Position numbers and translations under genes: made by a program. Under the pieces are notes generated by a model. That model had not been told where the DNA came from. It made no database searches and saw only the letters and a list, made by a program, of their open reading frames with translations. From assembly GCA_934218695.1 (NCBI GenBank), contig CAKQDA010000003.1, positions 1 through 64,000 on the forward strand: DNA of 64,000 nt, given 5' to 3'. The DNA comes from an uncultured Succinivibrio sp. Lineage in GTDB: Bacteria; Pseudomonadota; Gammaproteobacteria; Enterobacterales; Succinivibrionaceae. How positions within the stretch are numbered: the stretch's first letter is position 1; each line of letters starts with the position of its first letter. This document shows positions 60,889 through 64,000 of the stretch, in pieces.

Positions 60889-62259
60889 TTAAACTCTGTG
60901 CCAGACCGTACCCTGAGGTGTATCCTCAAGTTCGATATGCATAGCCTTGAGTTTATCTCTTGCCGCATCAGCACGAGCCCAGTCCTTTGCCTTTCTAGCA
61001 TCGTTACGTTCTTTTACCAGCGACTCAATCTCAGCATTATCATCATTGTTGGCTCCACTTGTCAGGAAAGTATTTGGATCCTGCTCTAAAATACCCAGTA
61101 CTGAAGCCAACTGTTTCAATCTACCGGCAAGCTCTGACGCTTTGGCTCCTGATTCCTTATTGATTTGTTTGGTCAAATCAAACAAAACGGAAATTGCGCC
61201 AGGAGAATTAAAGTCATCGTCCATATACTCCTTGAACTTTGCAGTAAACTCATCTTCAGCTGATGCAGGATCTGACGGATTAGTATCTCTTAAAGTAGTG
61301 TACAATCTGTTGAGACCTGCTCTTGCCTTATCTAAATTTTCCTGAGAATAGTTCAAAGGACTTCTATACTGACCTGATAATAAGAAGAACCTTATGGTTT
61401 CTGCGTCGTATGTCTTCAAAACGTCTCTGATCGTAAAGAAATTATTTAATGATTTTGACATTTTTTCTTCGTTAATCATCACCATGCCAGAGTGCATCCA
61501 GTAATGAACATATGGAGTATGGTTTGCACAGCAACTCTGAGCAATCTCATTCTCGTGATGAGGGAAAATCAGATCTGAGCCACCGCCATGAATATCAAAT
61601 TCCTTCCCCAGGTATCTGTTGTTCATTGCCGAACATTCAATATGCCACCCAGGGCGGCCCTCACCCCATGGAGATTCCCAGGCAGGTTCACCCGGTTTTG
61701 ACATTTTCCAAAGCACAAAGTCCATTGGATTATGTTTGTTCTTTGCCACTTCAATTCTGGCTCCTGCCTGAAGTTCATCTAATTTCTGACCAGATAAACG
61801 ACCGTATTCCTTAAAAGAATTGATATCAAAAACCACATCACCATTGTCTGAAACATATGCATTTTTGTTGTCAATCAGTTTCTGAACAACAGATATAATC
61901 TCTTTAATGTTATCTGTGGCCCTAGGTTCGATATCAGGGCGCTTTATGTTTAATGCATCAAAATCCTTGTGCATTTCAACAATAAACTGCTCAGCCAGCT
62001 CCTTAGCTGCAATTCCGCGCTCATTTGCTCTTCTGATAATCTTGTCATCAATATCAGTGATGTTTCTGACATACTTAACATCAAATCCTGAATAGCGCAG
62101 ATAACGAACGATTACATCAAAGTTAACGAATGTTCTTGCGTGTCCTATATGGCATAAATCATAAACAGTCACACCACATACGTACATTCCAATCTTGCCA
62201 GGTTCAATTGGCTTAAACTCTTGCTTACTTTTTGTCAGCGTATTGTATATCTTTAGCAT
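60889..62259 (-). CDS. cysS: Cysteine--tRNA ligase
   Basis: CysS is the class I synthetase for tRNA-Cys. The zinc-ligand Cys and HIGH box are in [21 protein letters not shown], and the KMSKS loop is KMSKSLNN. It is 456 residues (E. coli 461), with a C-terminal tRNA-binding helix bundle. It diverges from ppiB, the same cysS-ppiB arrangement as in E. coli. The 246-base gap between them must carry both promoters; nothing else is evident in it. Confidence 0.98.
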   Translation of the reverse strand: MLKIYNTLTKSKQEFKPIEPGKIGMYVCGVTVYDLCHIGHARTFVNFDVIVRYLRYSGFDVKYVRNITDIDDKIIRRANERGIAAKELAEQFIVEMHKDFDALNIKRPDIEPRATDNIKEIISVVQKLIDNKNAYVSDNGDVVFDINSFKEYGRLSGQKLDELQAGARIEVAKNKHNPMDFVLWKMSKPGEPAWESPWGEGRPGWHIECSAMNNRYLGKEFDIHGGGSDLIFPHHENEIAQSCCANHTPYVHYWMHSGMVMINEEKMSKSLNNFFTIRDVLKTYDAETIRFFLLSGQYRSPLNYSQENLDKARAGLNRLYTTLRDTNPSDPASAEDEFTAKFKEYMDDDFNSPGAISVLFDLTKQINKESGAKASELAGRLKQLASVLGILEQDPNTFLTSGANNDDNAEIESLVKERNDARKAKDWARADAARDKLKAMHIELEDTPQGTVWHRV

Positions 62260-62505
62260 ATTTGTCTCTAAAAGGAGTATTTGACAATGTAAATCACAAT
62301 TTTCTTGAGATCATATCAAATTGCGTTACTTCATTCACATTATTCTTTGATCAAATTATTCTTGTGCAAAGAAAATGACTTTTTTCAATAAACCTTAATG
62401 ATTTTGTTTTTAAAAATCACTTTTTGTGCGGTTGGATTTTTAGAAATTACTATTTACTGTTAAAATATCTGAAAAGATTTCACATAAATTTATAGAGAGA
62501 ACAAT

Positions 62506-62997
62506 ATGATCACATTAAAAACTACCTTAGGTGATATCGTAATTGAACTAGACTATGAAAAGGCACCTGAAACAGCCAAAAACTTTGAAAACTACGTAAA
62601 GTCAGGTTTTTACAAAGGAACAATTTTCCACAGAGTTATCAAAGGTTTTATGATTCAGGGTGGTGGTTTAACTGCAGATATGTCACAAAAAGAAACCGAA
62701 GCACCTATCAAAAACGAAGCTGACAACGGTTTAAAGAATGAAAGAGGAACCATTGCAATGGCAAGAACAAATGATCCTCATTCAGCTACAGCTCAATTCT
62801 TTATCAACACTGTTAACAACGGTTTCCTGAATTTCAGATCTAAAGATCTTTCTGGATGGGGCTACTGTGTTTTCGGAAAAGTTGTAAAAGGTATGGATGT
62901 GGTTGACAAGATAGAGCAATGCAGGACAACTACTGTTTCTTACTATCAGGATGTTCCTGTAGAAACTATCGAAATCACTGATGCTTGCATTGATTAA
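62506..62997 (+). CDS. ppiB: Peptidyl-prolyl cis-trans isomerase B (cyclophilin)
   Basis: This 163-residue cytoplasmic cyclophilin speeds proline isomerisation in folding proteins. The active-site blocks [14 protein letters not shown] and [21 protein letters not shown] are intact. GAGAGAAC precedes the ATG. It is followed by a strong terminator and then lpxH, as in E. coli. Confidence 0.97.
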   Translation: MITLKTTLGDIVIELDYEKAPETAKNFENYVKSGFYKGTIFHRVIKGFMIQGGGLTADMSQKETEAPIKNEADNGLKNERGTIAMARTNDPHSATAQFFINTVNNGFLNFRSKDLSGWGYCVFGKVVKGMDVVDKIEQCRTTTVSYYQDVPVETIEITDACID

Positions 62998-63005
62998 TTA
63001 ACAAA

Positions 63006-63027
63006 GGTGGCTCATGCCACCTTTTTT
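63006..63027 (+). terminator. Terminator of ppiB
   Basis: A perfect 6-bp stem GGTGGC/GCCACC with a TCAT loop is followed by six T. It ends only 17 bases before the lpxH start, so lpxH either depends on read-through or has a promoter inside ppiB. Confidence 0.85.
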
Positions 63028-63043
63028 CTTGGTAATTTCGCTC

Positions 63044-63790
63044 ATGGCCACCTATATAATTGCTGATCTTCATTTAAGTGAGTCAAAACCTATTTTGACA
63101 AACGCTTTTGCTAATTTTTATGATCACAACTTGTACCTAAATGACAAGCTGATTATCGCCGGTGATATGTTTGACTTCTTTGTAGGTTTGGACAAAAACT
63201 CAAGATTTCAGCAAAATATAAGACAGATTATTCTTAAAGCCAGGGCCCGAGGTGTCCAAACATTATTCCAGTGTGGAAACAGAGATTTTCTGATGAATAA
63301 GTATATGGCTGAATATTTTGGAATGAAGCTCATTGGCGATTTTTATATTCTTCCAACATCTGATGGACAGGCTCTGTTAATTCACGGAGATCAGCTGTGT
63401 CTTCACGACAGGTCTTATCAGAAATTCCGTTCCATGTCTAAAAATAAGCTTATTAGATTTGTCTTCATGGCGCTACCGTTGTCATGGAGAAAAAAGATTG
63501 CTATTAAGATCAGAAAAAAAAGCAAAAAAATGGAAATTGCAAGAGAGAAAGAAAGAGAAGACTCTCTTAATGATCCAAAAGTAAAAGAAGCAGGAGCCCA
63601 CTTTCTTGCGACAACGGGATCAAAGATCCTGATTCATGGTCATTTTCACATTTTTGGCGGACAAAAAGATGCCTTTGGAGAAGGCACCCACAGACTGGGA
63701 CTTGGTATGTGGAATTCCCAGTACAGCTATGTAAAAATTGACAGAGGTGAACTTAAACTTGTTCAAAGGCAAATGGAAAAAAATTTCTAA
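63044..63790 (+). CDS. lpxH: UDP-2,3-diacylglucosamine diphosphatase LpxH
   Basis: LpxH releases UMP from UDP-diacylglucosamine in lipid A synthesis on the inner membrane. Metallophosphoesterase ligands are visible: Asp and His in IIADLHLSE, Asp in IIAGDMFDFF, Asn in QCGNRDFL, His in LIHGDQLC and the paired His of HGHFHIFGG. I start at MATYIIADLHLSE; the frame upstream runs through the ppiB terminator. The product is 248 residues. Its stop overlaps the stop of convergent polA. It shows that the organism makes a lipid A-containing outer membrane. Confidence 0.93.
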   Translation: MATYIIADLHLSESKPILTNAFANFYDHNLYLNDKLIIAGDMFDFFVGLDKNSRFQQNIRQIILKARARGVQTLFQCGNRDFLMNKYMAEYFGMKLIGDFYILPTSDGQALLIHGDQLCLHDRSYQKFRSMSKNKLIRFVFMALPLSWRKKIAIKIRKKSKKMEIAREKEREDSLNDPKVKEAGAHFLATTGSKILIHGHFHIFGGQKDAFGEGTHRLGLGMWNSQYSYVKIDRGELKLVQRQMEKNF

Positions 63791-64000
63791 TGAGCATCTG
63801 CCCAATTTGAACTGCAGCCGATACCAACCTCCAAAGGCACGTCTATGCTGGCAGCATTTTCCATAATATCCTTAATTACTTTTAAAGCCTCTTCCACAAA
63901 ATTATCCTTTACCTCAAACAACAGTTCATCATGAACCTGAACTGTCATTCTAACGGTATCAGCAGGAAGTGTTCTGATCCAGTCCATGAGCTTTATCATG
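63787..64000 (-). CDS. polA: DNA polymerase I, C-terminal end (partial)
   Basis: The frame runs off the window edge; only about 70 codons are present. MTVQVHDELLFEV matches polymerase motif C of family A polymerases (the QVHDE metal-binding box), and the ending NWADAH is close to E. coli PolI's. PolI processes Okazaki fragments and fills repair gaps. The gene converges on lpxH with overlapping stop codons. Confidence 0.95.
   Translation of the reverse strand, partial: MIKLMDWIRTLPADTVRMTVQVHDELLFEVKDNFVEEALKVIKDIMENAASIDVPLEVGIGCSSNWADAH

Noticed and set aside
60947-61345. A 132-residue plus-strand frame opposite cysS.
   Set aside because: It is a shadow of the cysS coding sequence with Ser/Leu-rich composition.

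Overview
The window is a gene-dense, AT-rich piece of a gammaproteobacterial chromosome. Almost everything in it is housekeeping, and gene order follows Enterobacteria/Aeromonadales in blocks: argV/serV-type tRNAs-csrA-alaS-recX-recA; mutS facing rpoS-nlpD; pyrG-ftsB-ispD-ispF; rpoE-rseA-rseB-lepA-lepB-rnc-era-recO with nadB divergent; yggS-proC-yggT; the S10, spc and alpha ribosomal operons; pyrE-yicC; and cysS facing ppiB-lpxH. AT-rich DNA, QueH in place of an oxygen-era alternative, a two-cluster ferredoxin and the absence of several common linked genes (truD, surE, pcm, rseC, pdxJ, eno) suggest an anaerobic or fermentative lineage such as the Succinivibrionaceae. That placement is my inference; I could not search databases.

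Layout. 1-6.5 kb (minus strand, with one plus-strand gene): tRNA-Arg, tRNA-Ser, csrA, alaS, a MetE-C-like methyltransferase (+), recX, recA. 6.6-9.2 kb: mutS (+), convergent with rpoS-nlpD. 11.9-15.6 kb: yqaA, ispF, ispD, ftsB, pyrG. 15.9-27.1 kb: relA, rlmD, recO, era, rnc, lepB, lepA, rseB, rseA, rpoE, headed by a convincing sigma-E promoter. 27.4-35 kb (mostly +): nadB, a large MscK-type channel, a ferredoxin (-), a yggS-proC fusion gene and yggT. 35-39.1 kb: parC (-), an L,D-transpeptidase (+), a small acidic protein and a flavoredoxin-like protein (-). 39.2-54.3 kb: alpha, spc and S10 operons, all on the minus strand. 54.6-64 kb: a phosphoethanolamine-transferase-like enzyme, queH, pyrE, yicC, an OLD-family nuclease (YbjD-like), cysS, ppiB, lpxH and the 3' end of polA.

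The outstanding observation is in the alpha operon. It encodes two intact but strongly diverged RNA polymerase alpha subunits on either side of rplQ. The conserved blocks of the N-terminal domain are divided between them. The copy after rplQ keeps the Arg-Arg assembly motif and the other features of the beta-binding face but has lost the segment associated with beta'-binding. The copy in the canonical position has Ser-Gly in place of Arg-Arg but keeps the beta'-associated segment. Both keep a nearly identical DNA-binding C-terminal domain. This pattern predicts an obligate alpha heterodimer with each protein fixed on one side of the polymerase, comparable to but apparently arranged differently from the two-alpha system known in Francisella.

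Other points of interest are the YggS-ProC fusion, a 24-bp exact tandem duplication at the relA stop codon, an inverted repeat on the recA promoter where no standard LexA box is visible, an alanine/lysine-rich extension of ribosomal protein L15, and a glutamine at a quinolone-determining position of ParC. I saw no CRISPR array, insertion sequence, prophage or rRNA gene.
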